Shown here piece by piece: positions 28,994-37,219 of a DNA stretch of 64,000 bases. The notes under the pieces were generated by a model. That model was given only the letters and a program-made list of their open reading frames with translations. It was not told the origin of the DNA and made no database searches. The position numbers and the translations under genes were made by a program. Source of the DNA: Massilia sp. TS11 (GTDB taxonomy: Bacteria; Pseudomonadota; Gammaproteobacteria; Burkholderiales; Burkholderiaceae_D); NCBI RefSeq assembly GCF_022012445.1, contig NZ_JAKLTS010000017.1, forward strand, positions 1 through 64,000, read 5' to 3'. The number at the start of each line of letters is the position of its first letter. The first letter of the stretch is position 1.

Positions 28994-29196
28994 GCTGCCT
29001 TCACTGTGATGACACTGGGAGCCTGTCCAAGTCGCTCGACGGCGCGTTGGACTGCCCGCATTGCGAAGCAGCTCCGGAGCGCGCAGCCCTGAACGCATGG
29101 GCCAAGCGCGAGCTTTGCTCCAAAGTCGATGAGGCCGAGCTGTACCTGATCTACGTGCGCGGCAAGGCCGCTGGCATGGAAGAGGTGGCCGCATGA
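28990..29196 (+). CDS. Small zinc-knuckle early protein
   Basis: The protein has 68 aa. Two CxxC pairs (SCLHCDDTG and LDCPHCEAA) form a DnaJ-like zinc knuckle, followed by a helix (RAALNAWAKRELCSKVDEAELYLIYV). Such small proteins are common in betaproteobacterial phage early operons. ATGA overlaps on both sides indicate coupled translation. Confidence 0.75.
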   Translation: MSCLHCDDTGSLSKSLDGALDCPHCEAAPERAALNAWAKRELCSKVDEAELYLIYVRGKAAGMEEVAA

Positions 29197-29405
29197 TCCG
29201 TCCTCCGTTTGAGAATGACACCGAAGAACGCACGTTCCTCGGAGGCGTGGAAGAACTCGCCACCCTGGTGAAAGCCGCCCAGACCGCGCTGACCGAACAC
29301 ATGGCGCCGCTCGGCCCGAGCAAGGCCGACACCATCGCCAAATTGACCGATACGCTGCTCGGCGCTCGCGCCGCTGCTGCTCTTGCTGCTGTGGGGGAAT
29401 CGTAA
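29193..29405 (+). CDS. Small helical early protein, unknown
   Basis: The protein has 70 aa: FENDTEERTFLGGVEELATLVKAAQTALTEHM and a C-terminal Ala-rich helix. There is no known domain. It overlaps both neighbours by 1-4 bp. Confidence 0.7.
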   Translation: MIRPPFENDTEERTFLGGVEELATLVKAAQTALTEHMAPLGPSKADTIAKLTDTLLGARAAAALAAVGES

Positions 29406-29767
29406 TGGATAGCATGGCTGCATTCATGATGGGCGAGGCCAACCGTGGCCGCGAAATGATGGTGTTCGATTGGGACAAGGCCGCGAAGATCATCGCTGAA
29501 CGCCAGCCCCAGTCGGCGTCCGCTGGCCTGCAAGGCGATTTTGAATGGACTGGCGGCGAAATCTGGAACGGGGGGGTAATCGTGCCTCGTGACCAGACTT
29601 ACACCTACCTCGCGTCTACTTGGGCGACACCGATCCTCGTAATCGACGACGAGGAAATCTCCTGCTATCGCATGGAGAGCGAAGTCCCCGGGTGGCACTC
29701 CGGCACTTATTGGCCTGAATCCGCGCGCGCCACGCTGGCCGAGCGCGAGAAGGGTAGTGCATCGTGA
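29405..29767 (+). CDS. Early protein, unknown
   Basis: The protein has 120 aa. After a helical start it reads DWDKAAKIIAERQPQSASAGLQGDFEWTGGEIWNGG and later PGWHSGTYWPESARATL. This Trp/Gly-rich beta pattern resembles small phage proteins of unknown function. It overlaps the next gene by 4 bp. Confidence 0.7.
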   Translation: MDSMAAFMMGEANRGREMMVFDWDKAAKIIAERQPQSASAGLQGDFEWTGGEIWNGGVIVPRDQTYTYLASTWATPILVIDDEEISCYRMESEVPGWHSGTYWPESARATLAEREKGSAS

Positions 29768-30036
29768 GCGACCACCGCGAGGCCCTGGAGCAAATCCTGG
29801 TGCTGTGCAATCAGTCGCGCACCTACACGCGCCGCATCCAGGCGATCCATGAGGTGGCCATGTACGCCTTGGGTCTGACCCAATCGCAGCGCAAAGCGCG
29901 CCACGTCAACGTGTTCGAGCGCATCGGCGATAAGCCTGGGCGCGATGCATTCCTGCTCCGTCAGGAACGTCGACTCCAGATCGCCGCAGCCACTGAACGA
30001 AATGCCGCCATGCGAGGTGAAGAATGCGCTTCCTGA
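29764..30036 (+). CDS. Early helical protein, unknown
   Basis: The protein has 90 aa from a GTG at 29764 overlapping the previous stop. It is helical (REALEQILVLCNQSRTYTRRIQAIHEVAMYALGL) with a basic central part. The function is unknown. Confidence 0.7.
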   Translation: MSDHREALEQILVLCNQSRTYTRRIQAIHEVAMYALGLTQSQRKARHVNVFERIGDKPGRDAFLLRQERRLQIAAATERNAAMRGEECAS

Positions 30037-30152
30037 TCACCATCACCACCACCAACGGCAGCCGCACCTATCCGGCCATTGGAAGCCGCGATTCCCTGAT
30101 GGATGCCGCCTATGACGACGGCGCCCTGGGCGTGACTGTGAGGCCGCTGTGA
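30024..30152 (+). CDS. Tiny early protein
   Basis: The protein has 42 aa: RFLITITTTNGSRTYPAIG followed by SLMDAAYDDGALGVTVRPL, a small beta-alpha unit. It overlaps the upstream gene by 13 bp and the next start as TGATG. Confidence 0.65.
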   Translation: MRFLITITTTNGSRTYPAIGSRDSLMDAAYDDGALGVTVRPL

Positions 30153-30265
30153 TGCGTGACTTTCTCCGCGCCGCCCTGGTTGTCTTCGGCCTGCTGTTCC
30201 TCATGGCCTACGCCGACCGCATCGATTACCGCGATACCCAGCTCGCCAGCACCACCGAGAAATGA
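30152..30265 (+). CDS. Tiny single-span membrane protein
   Basis: The protein has 37 aa. Residues 5-20 (LRAALVVFGLLFLMAY) are a membrane helix with a short hydrophilic tail. It overlaps both neighbours by 1-4 bp. It could be a miniature holin-like or host-membrane effector; the role is unknown. Confidence 0.6.
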   Translation: MRDFLRAALVVFGLLFLMAYADRIDYRDTQLASTTEK

Positions 30266-30369
30266 GCTTCTTTCGCTTCATCGAAAACCAGTGGCGCCAA
30301 GCACGCCGCGCCGGCTTCGGCCACAAAGCACTGACCCGCGCGCTGAACCTCTGGCGCCGGGGATTTTGA
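30262..30369 (+). CDS. Tiny basic protein
   Basis: The protein has 35 aa, Arg-rich with aromatic residues (FFRFIENQWRQARRAGFG). ATGA overlaps the upstream gene. Such short basic peptides may bind nucleic acid, but nothing proves it. Confidence 0.55.
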   Translation: MSFFRFIENQWRQARRAGFGHKALTRALNLWRRGF

Positions 30370-30388
30370 AACCAAACAGGAGAGCAAA

Positions 30389-31459
30389 TTGAACGCACCC
30401 GATAAAAGCCGCAGCCTCGCGGTTGTAGACGACGACAGCTGTATTCGCACCGTCGCCAAAAGCAGCGCCGCCCTGGTCCTCGATAGCGCGAGCATGGACA
30501 GCATGATGCGCCTGGCCGATGTCATGGCGACCGGCCGCTGTTCGGTGCCGAACGAATACCGCAATTCTCCGGGTGACTGCCTGGCCGTGGTCATGCAGTC
30601 CGTGCAATGGGGCATGAACCCGTTTGCCGTCGCCCAAAAGACTCACTTCGTTCAGGGAAAGATCGGCTATGAAGCCCAGCTTGTGGCCGCCGCCATCGAA
30701 TCGTCTGGCGTCCTGACGAAGGACAACTTCGGCTTTGAATGGTTCGGGCCCTGGGAAAAGATCATCGGAAAATTCGATATCAAGAAGGGCGACAAGGGCG
30801 AATATCGCGTGCCTGGCTGGACGCTTGCTGACGAAGCCGGCTGCGGCGTGCGCGTGACTGGCACTCTTCGCGCCACCGGCACTGTCCGCACTCTGGAATT
30901 GCTGCTGGCCCAGGCGCGCACTCGCAATTCGTCGCTTTGGGCAGACGACCCGAAGCAGCAACTTGCCTACCTCGCTGAGAAGCGCTGGGCCCGTCTTTAT
31001 ACGCCTGGCGTGATCCTGGGTGTCTACACGCCGGACGAGCTGGAAGAAATGCCGCGTGAGCCCCGCGACATCACACCAAAGGGCGCGGCGCCGACGGCGA
31101 CCCCTGATCATCAATTGCTGGCTGATGCGAGGGCGGCGGCAAGTGGCGGCGTGGCCGAATATCAAAAGTTCTGGCAAGAGACCGGCCCAGCAAACCGCCG
31201 CACGCTGGCCGCCCATCACGAGGCACTGAAGGCCCAGGCTTCCGCTGTCGACCAAGAGCGGACCATTGACCAGCCTGCGGCTGGTGCCGTGGATGATGGT
31301 CTGGATGGCCTCCTGGCTGACCTGACCGCTGTTGCTGACGAAGGACCGGAAGCGCTCATGGACGCGATCAGCCGCCTTTCCAACGCCACCCTGGACAAGC
31401 TGGCGGCCAGCATTCCGGCACTTGAAGCTCGCGCAGCGAAAGCCGGGGGCGCAAAGTGA
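30389..31459 (+). CDS. recT: RecT-family single-strand annealing protein
   Basis: The protein has 356 aa from a TTG at 30389 with CAGGAGAG upstream. The RecT core runs from DSMMRLADVMATGRCSVPNEYRNSPGDCLAVVMQS through NPFAVAQKTHFVQGKIGYEAQLVAAAI to LAEKRWARLYTPGVILGVYTPDEL. The C-terminal 120 residues are an Ala-rich helical extension. It anneals complementary single strands produced by the exonuclease encoded next, overlapping by 4 bp. Confidence 0.95.
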   Translation: MNAPDKSRSLAVVDDDSCIRTVAKSSAALVLDSASMDSMMRLADVMATGRCSVPNEYRNSPGDCLAVVMQSVQWGMNPFAVAQKTHFVQGKIGYEAQLVAAAIESSGVLTKDNFGFEWFGPWEKIIGKFDIKKGDKGEYRVPGWTLADEAGCGVRVTGTLRATGTVRTLELLLAQARTRNSSLWADDPKQQLAYLAEKRWARLYTPGVILGVYTPDELEEMPREPRDITPKGAAPTATPDHQLLADARAAASGGVAEYQKFWQETGPANRRTLAAHHEALKAQASAVDQERTIDQPAAGAVDDGLDGLLADLTAVADEGPEALMDAISRLSNATLDKLAASIPALEARAAKAGGAK

Positions 31460-32226
31460 TCCTCATCGAATGCGAGCAGGGTAGCGCGGACTGGGACTTG
31501 GCGCGCGTGGGCGTCATCACCGCCAGTATGTTCTCCACGGCACGTCAGCGCGTCAACGGCCTGACTTCACAGCAGCAGCGCTATGTCGACGCAATCCTGG
31601 CAGGCGCTTCCGTTACTGGCGCCTGCGACATCGCTGGCTACAAGAATCAGCCGCGCGCCGAGGCAATTGAGCGCGCGCTGGCTGGTGAATCGGTAGGCGA
31701 ACCGTCCGAGGCTGCGAAGAACTACGCTTTCCGGCTAGCCATCGAGCGCATCAGCCGCGAACCCCTGGACGAAGGATTCCAGACCTACGCCATGAAGCGC
31801 GGCCACGAGCTGGAGCCTGATGCGCGAATGGAGCACGAGCTGCAGACGGGCCTCATCGTCCAGCGCGCTGGCTTCGTTATGACCGACGACTACCTTTACG
31901 GCGCCAGCGCCGACGGCCTGATTGCTCCCGACGGCGGCAGCGAATACAAGTGCCTGATCTCCGCTGAGCGTCTTCGCGATGTCTGGCTCTTCAATGACAC
32001 CAGCGACTTCACCGACCAAGTGCAGGGCTGCATGTGGATCACGGACCGCCAGTGGTGGGACTTCTGCGTGTATTGCCCTTCGCTGAAGCCTATTGGCAAG
32101 CAGCTCTACCGTCGCCGCATTGCACGCGACGACGCCTATATCGCCGCGCTTCAAGCCGACCTGTTCGCCTTTGAACGCATGGTGTCCGACTACGAAACCA
32201 CCCTACGCATGAAGGAGGCAGCATGA
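31456..32226 (+). CDS. YqaJ/lambda-type exonuclease
   Basis: The protein has 256 aa with a GTG start at 31456. N-terminal ECEQGSADWDLARVGVITASMF and GHELEPDARMEHELQTG, then the nuclease residues in LYGASADGLIAPDGGSEYKC (D and ExK) and later DQVQGCMWITDRQWWDF, are the YqaJ pattern. An extra segment of about 40 residues lies between the two N-terminal blocks (NGLTSQQQRYVDAILAG...). It works with RecT in end-joining recombination. Confidence 0.93.
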   Translation: MILIECEQGSADWDLARVGVITASMFSTARQRVNGLTSQQQRYVDAILAGASVTGACDIAGYKNQPRAEAIERALAGESVGEPSEAAKNYAFRLAIERISREPLDEGFQTYAMKRGHELEPDARMEHELQTGLIVQRAGFVMTDDYLYGASADGLIAPDGGSEYKCLISAERLRDVWLFNDTSDFTDQVQGCMWITDRQWWDFCVYCPSLKPIGKQLYRRRIARDDAYIAALQADLFAFERMVSDYETTLRMKEAA

Positions 32227-33377
32227 ACACCGAAACCACCCAGGCCCAGACCGCTCTCACCCTGCCGCAGCGCGCGGCCGTGGCCCTGAACTCCAGTAAG
32301 ACCGAAGAGGATCTGCGCGCCCTGGTCGCGTCGTCGATCGACATCACGGAAGTGAAGAACAGCGCCGGCCGCGACCAGGCACACGCTATCGGCATGCGGC
32401 TGCGCACGGCGCGCACGTCCATCGAGAAAACTGGCAAGGCCGCCCGTGAAGACGCAAAGGAGTTCTGCGCGGCCGTGATCGCCGAAGAGCGCCGTCTGAT
32501 CGACATCATCCAGCCGGAAGAGCAGCGCATCATCAAAATGCGCGACGACTACGACGCTGCCATTGAAGCCGAGCGCCAAGCCAAGATCGCCGCCGAGCGC
32601 TCGCGAATCGAGGGCATCCAGAACCGAATCAAGGAAATGGCCAATGCTCCCCTGTCGGTCATCGGTGCCGGCTCCGGCGCCATCGGCATGAAGCTTTCGG
32701 CCCTCCTGGCCGTTGAGATTGACGACTCCTTCGCTGAGTTCAAGGACCAAGCTGCGTCGGCTCGCGCCAGTTCCTTGGAAGCGCTGGAGCGCGCATATGG
32801 TGCGGCATTGCAGGCCGAAGAGTCTGCGCGCATCGCCGAAGAGCAGCGCCGCGCCGAAGCTGCACGTATCGAAGCCGAGCGCGCTGAACTCGCCGCGTTG
32901 CGCGCAGAGAAGGAAGCCCGCGAACGCGCTCAAGCTGAACAGGACCGCGTCGCCGCTGAAACCAAGCGCGAGCTCGAAGAGTGGGGAAAGATGTTGGCAG
33001 ACCAGCGCCTGTCCGAAGAACAGCGCCGCGCCGCTGAGCAGGAACGCTTCGAGGATGCTGAACAGGCGAGTGGCACCGTGGTGAAGCCGCTGACGCCGGA
33101 AGCCGCTTGGCCTTTCCCGAATGATGCGCGTCAGCGGCAAGCGGCTTTGCCTGTGGCTGCGATCGTGGACGGCCCTGCGGTCCTGGGCGTGGGCGACTTC
33201 GGCGCACGTCTCGGCTTCACGGTCTCCGTGGCTTTCGTCTCCAGCCTTGGCATCGAGCCGGCCGAGAAGATCAAAGGCCTGCCGAAGTACCGCGAGAGCG
33301 ACTTCCAGCGCTTGTGCGCGGCATTGATCGTGCACATCCAAGAAGCGGCACAGGCCCAGCTCAAGCAAGCAGCATGA
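32223..33377 (+). CDS. Long coiled-coil protein of the recombination operon
   Basis: The protein has 384 aa. Residues about 20-120 and 190-290 are charged heptad-type helices (EAERQAKIAAERSRIEG; AEQQRRAEAARIEAERAEL-like). Between them lies a short Gly/Ala segment (VIGAGSGAIGMKLSALL). The C-terminus has DFQRLCAALIVHIQEAAQAQL. Similar coiled-coil genes often stand between recT/exonuclease and ninB in betaproteobacterial phages. Its function is unknown. Confidence 0.75.
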   Translation: MNTETTQAQTALTLPQRAAVALNSSKTEEDLRALVASSIDITEVKNSAGRDQAHAIGMRLRTARTSIEKTGKAAREDAKEFCAAVIAEERRLIDIIQPEEQRIIKMRDDYDAAIEAERQAKIAAERSRIEGIQNRIKEMANAPLSVIGAGSGAIGMKLSALLAVEIDDSFAEFKDQAASARASSLEALERAYGAALQAEESARIAEEQRRAEAARIEAERAELAALRAEKEARERAQAEQDRVAAETKRELEEWGKMLADQRLSEEQRRAAEQERFEDAEQASGTVVKPLTPEAAWPFPNDARQRQAALPVAAIVDGPAVLGVGDFGARLGFTVSVAFVSSLGIEPAEKIKGLPKYRESDFQRLCAALIVHIQEAAQAQLKQAA

Positions 33378-33745
33378 AGCAGACGATTGTTCTCGCCCAT
33401 GAGGAAGCGCGCCGTCGTGCCCTTCAGGCCGTGCAGAGCTCTCCTGCCGGCTATGTCGTAACGATTAGCGAGCCGACTCGGAATCTTGAGCAGAACGCCG
33501 CCATGTGGGCGAAGTTGAACGAGATCGCTGCGCAAGTCGTTTGGCATGGAAGAAAGCTTGATGCGGAATCTTGGAAGTGCATCTTCACGGCAGCCTTGAA
33601 GCATCACGACTCAGTGCCAGGGATAAATGGCGGCTTCGTTGTCCTGGGTCTTCGCACGAGTGCAATGACCAAACGCGAGATGTCTGACTTGCTTGAGTTG
33701 ATCACTGCCTTCGGCGCAGCAAGGAACGTGAAATTTGGAGCATAG
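33374..33745 (+). CDS. ninB: NinB-family recombination protein
   Basis: The protein has 123 aa from ATG 33374. The pattern YVVTISEPTRNLEQNAAMWAKLNEIAAQVVWHGRKLDAESWKCIFTAAL followed by LRTSAMTKREMSDLLELITAFGA is NinB/Orf of lambda. It binds single-stranded DNA and supports RecBCD-independent recombination. It overlaps the coiled-coil gene by 4 bp. Confidence 0.95.
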   Translation: MKQTIVLAHEEARRRALQAVQSSPAGYVVTISEPTRNLEQNAAMWAKLNEIAAQVVWHGRKLDAESWKCIFTAALKHHDSVPGINGGFVVLGLRTSAMTKREMSDLLELITAFGAARNVKFGA

Positions 33746-33747
33746 CG

Positions 33748-34350
33748 ATGGATATCGAGTTGGCGCGCAAGAAATGGAGAGGCCATGTTGATGGAGCAAA
33801 AAGTCGAGGACTCGGCTACCTCACCTTTCAACAGTACATTTTGAAGCTTGCAGAAGCTGGCATTGAGCCGTCAATGGTAGGCCTTCGGAGAGGGATGTAT
33901 AACCTCGCCCGCTTCACTGATCGTGGCGACTACACGCCGTCCTCGTGTCGCTTTATTACCGTCGAAGAGAATCAAGCTGAACAGGCTAAAAACGGTGGCC
34001 TCGCGGCAAAAATAGCCAAGTTGCGCGGCCGCACAAAAGAGAGCCATAAGTCTGTCGCAAGCCAAGCAGAGAAACTGCGCGGGCGAACCAAATTCAGCCA
34101 TCCAGGCATTGCGGTGGCGACGCAAAAGACAGCCGCTAAGTTGAAGGGGCGGACGAAGGAAAACGATGCGGGCCGCAGAGCTGCTGCTGACAAGACCGCC
34201 ATCGAGTTTGCTTTCATTGACCCGCTTGGCATCAGGCACACCGGGCGAAACATGACTGAATTCGCCCAAAGAAACGGATTGACTAGCTCTGGACTGGCGC
34301 GACTCAGGTCCGGCTATCTCAAGACGTATCACGGATGGACGTTGGGATAG
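33748..34350 (+). CDS. NUMOD3-repeat protein, homing-nuclease relative
   Basis: The protein has 200 aa. The centre carries three NUMOD3-like repeats around KLRGRTKESHKSVASQAE, KLRGRTKFSHPGIA and KLKGRTKENDAG. The N-terminus (KKWRGHVDGAKSRGLGYLTFQQY, then YTPSSCRFITVEENQAEQ) is typical of proteins linked to HNH/GIY-YIG homing genes. The C-terminus DPLGIRHTGRNMTEFAQRNGL resembles an IENR1 motif. I see no GIY-YIG or HNH catalytic core. Base composition is lower in GC than ninB, suggesting insertion. Confidence 0.75.
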   Translation: MDIELARKKWRGHVDGAKSRGLGYLTFQQYILKLAEAGIEPSMVGLRRGMYNLARFTDRGDYTPSSCRFITVEENQAEQAKNGGLAAKIAKLRGRTKESHKSVASQAEKLRGRTKFSHPGIAVATQKTAAKLKGRTKENDAGRRAAADKTAIEFAFIDPLGIRHTGRNMTEFAQRNGLTSSGLARLRSGYLKTYHGWTLG

Positions 34351-34422
34351 CCGAGCCTTCCACTCTCCAACTCCAGTCCATCACCCTAAGTAGCAATGAC
34401 CCGTAGAACGAAAGGAAACCCC

Positions 34423-34956
34423 ATGATTGACCTGCAGAAGAAGCCCGTGAAGATCGTCGGCGTCAACCCGCGCGCCGAGATCCACGGTGAAGAGCGCAAG
34501 CCCGCATACGACCTCACGCTCGAATTCGACTCCAGCAATGACGTGCTGATCCCGTTTCACCCGGAGCTGCGCCACTTCCTGTTTCAGAAGCCGGCCAACC
34601 CGGATTTGGCAGACCAGGCCCAGCCGAGCGACATCCCGACCGAGCGCCGTTTCCCGCGCCCGGTCGGCAACATCAAATGGGACTTCGCTGCCGAAGGCTA
34701 CTCGATCCGCGTGGCCTACGGAATCGGTGGCCCGAGCGACATCAAGCTGTCGGACGTCAAGATCCACAAGGTGAAGTTCCTGCCGAAGGAGGGCGGCACC
34801 GTCACGGTCGGCCTTACTGCCATCGTGCACCCGGAAACCGAAGACGTTGGCCGCCTCTGCGAGTTCATTCAGCAGCAGATCGAAATGGACATCACGCCGC
34901 CGGCGCCGACCTCCGTGCACGACCTGTTTCCCGGCGGCGAGAAGAAGGCCGCCTGA
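34423..34956 (+). CDS. Conserved-looking phage protein near recT, unknown
   Basis: The protein has 177 aa from ATG 34423 with AAAGGAAA upstream. It is beta-rich (KKPVKIVGVNPRAEIHGEERKPAYDLTLEFDSSND; KIHKVKFLPKEGGTVTVGLTAIVHPETEDVG) and ends DLFPGGEKKAA. Such proteins accompany RecT modules in Burkholderiales phages. No biochemical role is known to me. Confidence 0.75.
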   Translation: MIDLQKKPVKIVGVNPRAEIHGEERKPAYDLTLEFDSSNDVLIPFHPELRHFLFQKPANPDLADQAQPSDIPTERRFPRPVGNIKWDFAAEGYSIRVAYGIGGPSDIKLSDVKIHKVKFLPKEGGTVTVGLTAIVHPETEDVGRLCEFIQQQIEMDITPPAPTSVHDLFPGGEKKAA

Positions 34957-35303
34957 TGAACATGCTGACCTTGAGCACCAGTGCCAAGGCTGTGCTGGCG
35001 CGCCTCGAGAAGGGGCCCGCCACCTGTCGCCAACTGAAGGACGACATCGGGTTCAAGTCTGAGCCTGATGGCGCCCTGGCGAGCCTCATGGCGGCCGGAC
35101 TGGTGAAGCGCACGCGCACTGGTACTGGCAAGCGCTCGCCGTTCGTCTATTCGCTCGGGTATGACGTCGACGAGATCGTCGACATGGACGACTTCACAGC
35201 GCGCCCGGCTGATGTTCAGGTGCGCCGCGACCCGCTGATCGTCGCCCTGTTTGGTCATGGGCCGGCTAAATCGTATTGGGAGACTTCGCAATGCGGTATC
35301 TGA
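34956..35303 (+). CDS. Winged-helix-like protein upstream of dcm
   Basis: The protein has 115 aa from ATG 34956 (TGATG with the previous stop). SAKAVLARLEKGPATCRQLKDDIGFKSEPDGALASLMAAGLVKRTRTGTGKRSPFVYSLG has a helix-turn-helix plus wing shape. It overlaps the methyltransferase start by 13 bp, so it may regulate or be coupled to it. Confidence 0.7.
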   Translation: MNMLTLSTSAKAVLARLEKGPATCRQLKDDIGFKSEPDGALASLMAAGLVKRTRTGTGKRSPFVYSLGYDVDEIVDMDDFTARPADVQVRRDPLIVALFGHGPAKSYWETSQCGI

Positions 35304-37219
35304 GCGTCTGCAGTGGCATCGAGGCGGCAACGGTAGCTTGGCATCCGCTCGGATGGCAGTCGGTTGCATTTAGCGAAATCGAAGCGTTCCCGCGCGCGGT
35401 CCTCGCCCACCACTATCCGAACGTGCCGCTACACGGCGATTTCACCACGATCAAAGGCAACGAGTATGGAGCAATTGACCTTCTTGTCGGAGGAACCCCT
35501 TGCCAATCATTCAGCGTCGCAGGACTACGAAAGGGACTGGATGACCCTCGTGGCAACCTCATGCTCGAGTTTGGGGCGCTTGCTCGGCGCACACGCGCCA
35601 GGTGGTTGGTATGGGAAAACGTCCCCGGCGTCCTGTCGTCGAATGGCGGACGGGACTTTGGCGCCTTCCTCGGAATGCTGGCAGAACTCGGGTATGGGTT
35701 CGCCTACCGAGTTCTTGACGCTCAATACTTCGGAGTGGCCCAGCGACGCCGCCGTGTGTTCGTTGTCGGATACCTTGGAGACTGGCGCCGTCCCGCAGCG
35801 GTACTTTTTGAGCGCGACAGCTTGCGCGGGAATCCTGCGCCGAGCCGAGAAACGCGGCAAAAATTTACCGGAAGCCTTACATCAAGCTCTGGCCGCCGTG
35901 GCGGGGTAGATGATCCTGAGCGTGGAACTTTGATCTCGGTCGATGTCTGTCCGACACTTCGGGCCGGAGGCAATCGAACCGGAGGCGACCGACCTCCAGG
36001 CACTGATGTCGACACGGCTGATAGCTTAATACCTCTTTCCGTCGCAATTCGTGGGCGCGAAGGCGGCGGCACTGCAGAATTAGGCGACAGCCTTGCTGGT
36101 TGTCTGCGCGCGTCAACCGGTGGCGGCGATAAGCCGCATGTATTGGCACCTGTATCTGTGCGGGATGTGGCCGGAACGATCACCGGCAACTACGGAAAGC
36201 AAGTTGATAGCAGCGATACCGCGCTCGGGCCGAATGTGGTCATGCAGCCTGCAATTTCACTTCAGACGGACGCAACGCCGAAAGCCAGCGTGGAGCTTGC
36301 GTTCACGCTAAAACTGCCAAGTGCATCGGGAGGCGGCCAACCGGCTGCAGCAATGACGCCAGACATGGCCGTTCGCCGCCTGACCCCACGCGAATGTGAA
36401 CGCCTGCAGGGATTCCCCCCTTTGCAGGAAAAAATTATCATTGACTTATGCATCGACCATCAAAGCGGCTTTGTTCTTGCGGATCTGAGATGTCTCAGGT
36501 CGCTCGGCAATGCATCGTCTGCCGACGCAAGCGGGTCTCCGAAACATGCGGTTACTGTGGAAAGGCATTCCAGCACGCACCCAGCAGACCGCGTGATGCT
36601 TGCTCACGCGAGTGTGCGTATGCTCTCCGCGGACGAGCTTCTGGAGCTGCACAGTCGAACAAAGTTGATCTGGTCTGCGAAGAGTGCGGCCGAATCCGAT
36701 CTGTATCTCCCACCTATGCGAGCCGCCGCTATTGCAGCCGAGCTTGCACCGCCGCTGCGCGCACTGGCGAGCGAAGCCTTACTTGGAAAGGCGGGATCAC
36801 TACCGAGCATCAAGCTTTCTATGCCAGTAAAGCGTGGCGAGACTTGTGCGCCGAAATCTGGCGCCGCGAACGCGGGCACTGCCAAAGGTGTCGCGAAAGA
36901 TGCTCAACTGGAGAGGTTCACCACATTCACACTTGGGTCAATCGTCCCGACCTGCGCCTCGAAGGAAGCAACCTGGCTCTGCTCTGTGTTGGCTGCCATA
37001 AGTGGGTGCATTCCAAACGAAACACTGCCAGAGAGTTTCTCGCTCCAGTTTGACGTAGAGACACCGTACACCCTTGTTCCTTACCGTGGCAAGCCTGCCG
37101 CCGACGGCCCGCGCTACAAAGCGCTCGGCAACAGCATGGCGGTTCCCGTCATGGCCTGGATCGGGAAGCGCATTGCTCAGGTCGAAGAATTGTCCGAAGG
37201 CCGAAGGGTGGCAGCATGA
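35291..37219 (+). CDS. dcm: DNA cytosine-5 methyltransferase interrupted by an HNH element
   Basis: The protein has 642 aa from ATG 35291. Motifs are SVCSGIEAATVAW (I), GGTPCQSFSVAG with the PCQ nucleophile (IV), WENVPG (VI), QRRRRVFVVG (VIII), LTPRECERLQGFP (IX) and YKALGNSMAVPVMAWIG (X). Between IX and the YTLVPYRGKPAADGPR segment (about 36,419-37,062) the frame crosses an HNH gene in another frame and reads as nonsense without stops. The enzyme is either a protein with a bulky insert or is restored by RNA splicing. The target-recognition region lies before motif IX and looks intact. Confidence 0.85.
   Translation: MRYLSVCSGIEAATVAWHPLGWQSVAFSEIEAFPRAVLAHHYPNVPLHGDFTTIKGNEYGAIDLLVGGTPCQSFSVAGLRKGLDDPRGNLMLEFGALARRTRARWLVWENVPGVLSSNGGRDFGAFLGMLAELGYGFAYRVLDAQYFGVAQRRRRVFVVGYLGDWRRPAAVLFERDSLRGNPAPSRETRQKFTGSLTSSSGRRGGVDDPERGTLISVDVCPTLRAGGNRTGGDRPPGTDVDTADSLIPLSVAIRGREGGGTAELGDSLAGCLRASTGGGDKPHVLAPVSVRDVAGTITGNYGKQVDSSDTALGPNVVMQPAISLQTDATPKASVELAFTLKLPSASGGGQPAAAMTPDMAVRRLTPRECERLQGFPPLQEKIIIDLCIDHQSGFVLADLRCLRSLGNASSADASGSPKHAVTVERHSSTHPADRVMLAHASVRMLSADELLELHSRTKLIWSAKSAAESDLYLPPMRAAAIAAELAPPLRALASEALLGKAGSLPSIKLSMPVKRGETCAPKSGAANAGTAKGVAKDAQLERFTTFTLGSIVPTCASKEATWLCSVLAAISGCIPNETLPESFSLQFDVETPYTLVPYRGKPAADGPRYKALGNSMAVPVMAWIGKRIAQVEELSEGRRVAA
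36448..37053 (+). CDS. HNH homing endonuclease nested inside dcm
   Basis: The protein has 201 aa in the +1 frame relative to dcm. It has zinc knuckles (CSCGSEMSQVARQCIVCRRK; CGYCGKAF...CSRECAYAL; CEECGRIRS...YCSRACTAAA) and an HNH core (HCQRCRERCSTGEVHHIHTWVNRPDLRLEGSNLALLCVGCHKWVHS). ATG 36448 has a weak ribosome site. It probably mobilises the DNA segment that interrupts the methyltransferase gene. Confidence 0.85.
   Translation: MHRPSKRLCSCGSEMSQVARQCIVCRRKRVSETCGYCGKAFQHAPSRPRDACSRECAYALRGRASGAAQSNKVDLVCEECGRIRSVSPTYASRRYCSRACTAAARTGERSLTWKGGITTEHQAFYASKAWRDLCAEIWRRERGHCQRCRERCSTGEVHHIHTWVNRPDLRLEGSNLALLCVGCHKWVHSKRNTAREFLAPV

Noticed and set aside
32190-33368. 392-codon minus-strand open frame
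   Set aside because: Shadow of the coiled-coil gene in the RecT operon.
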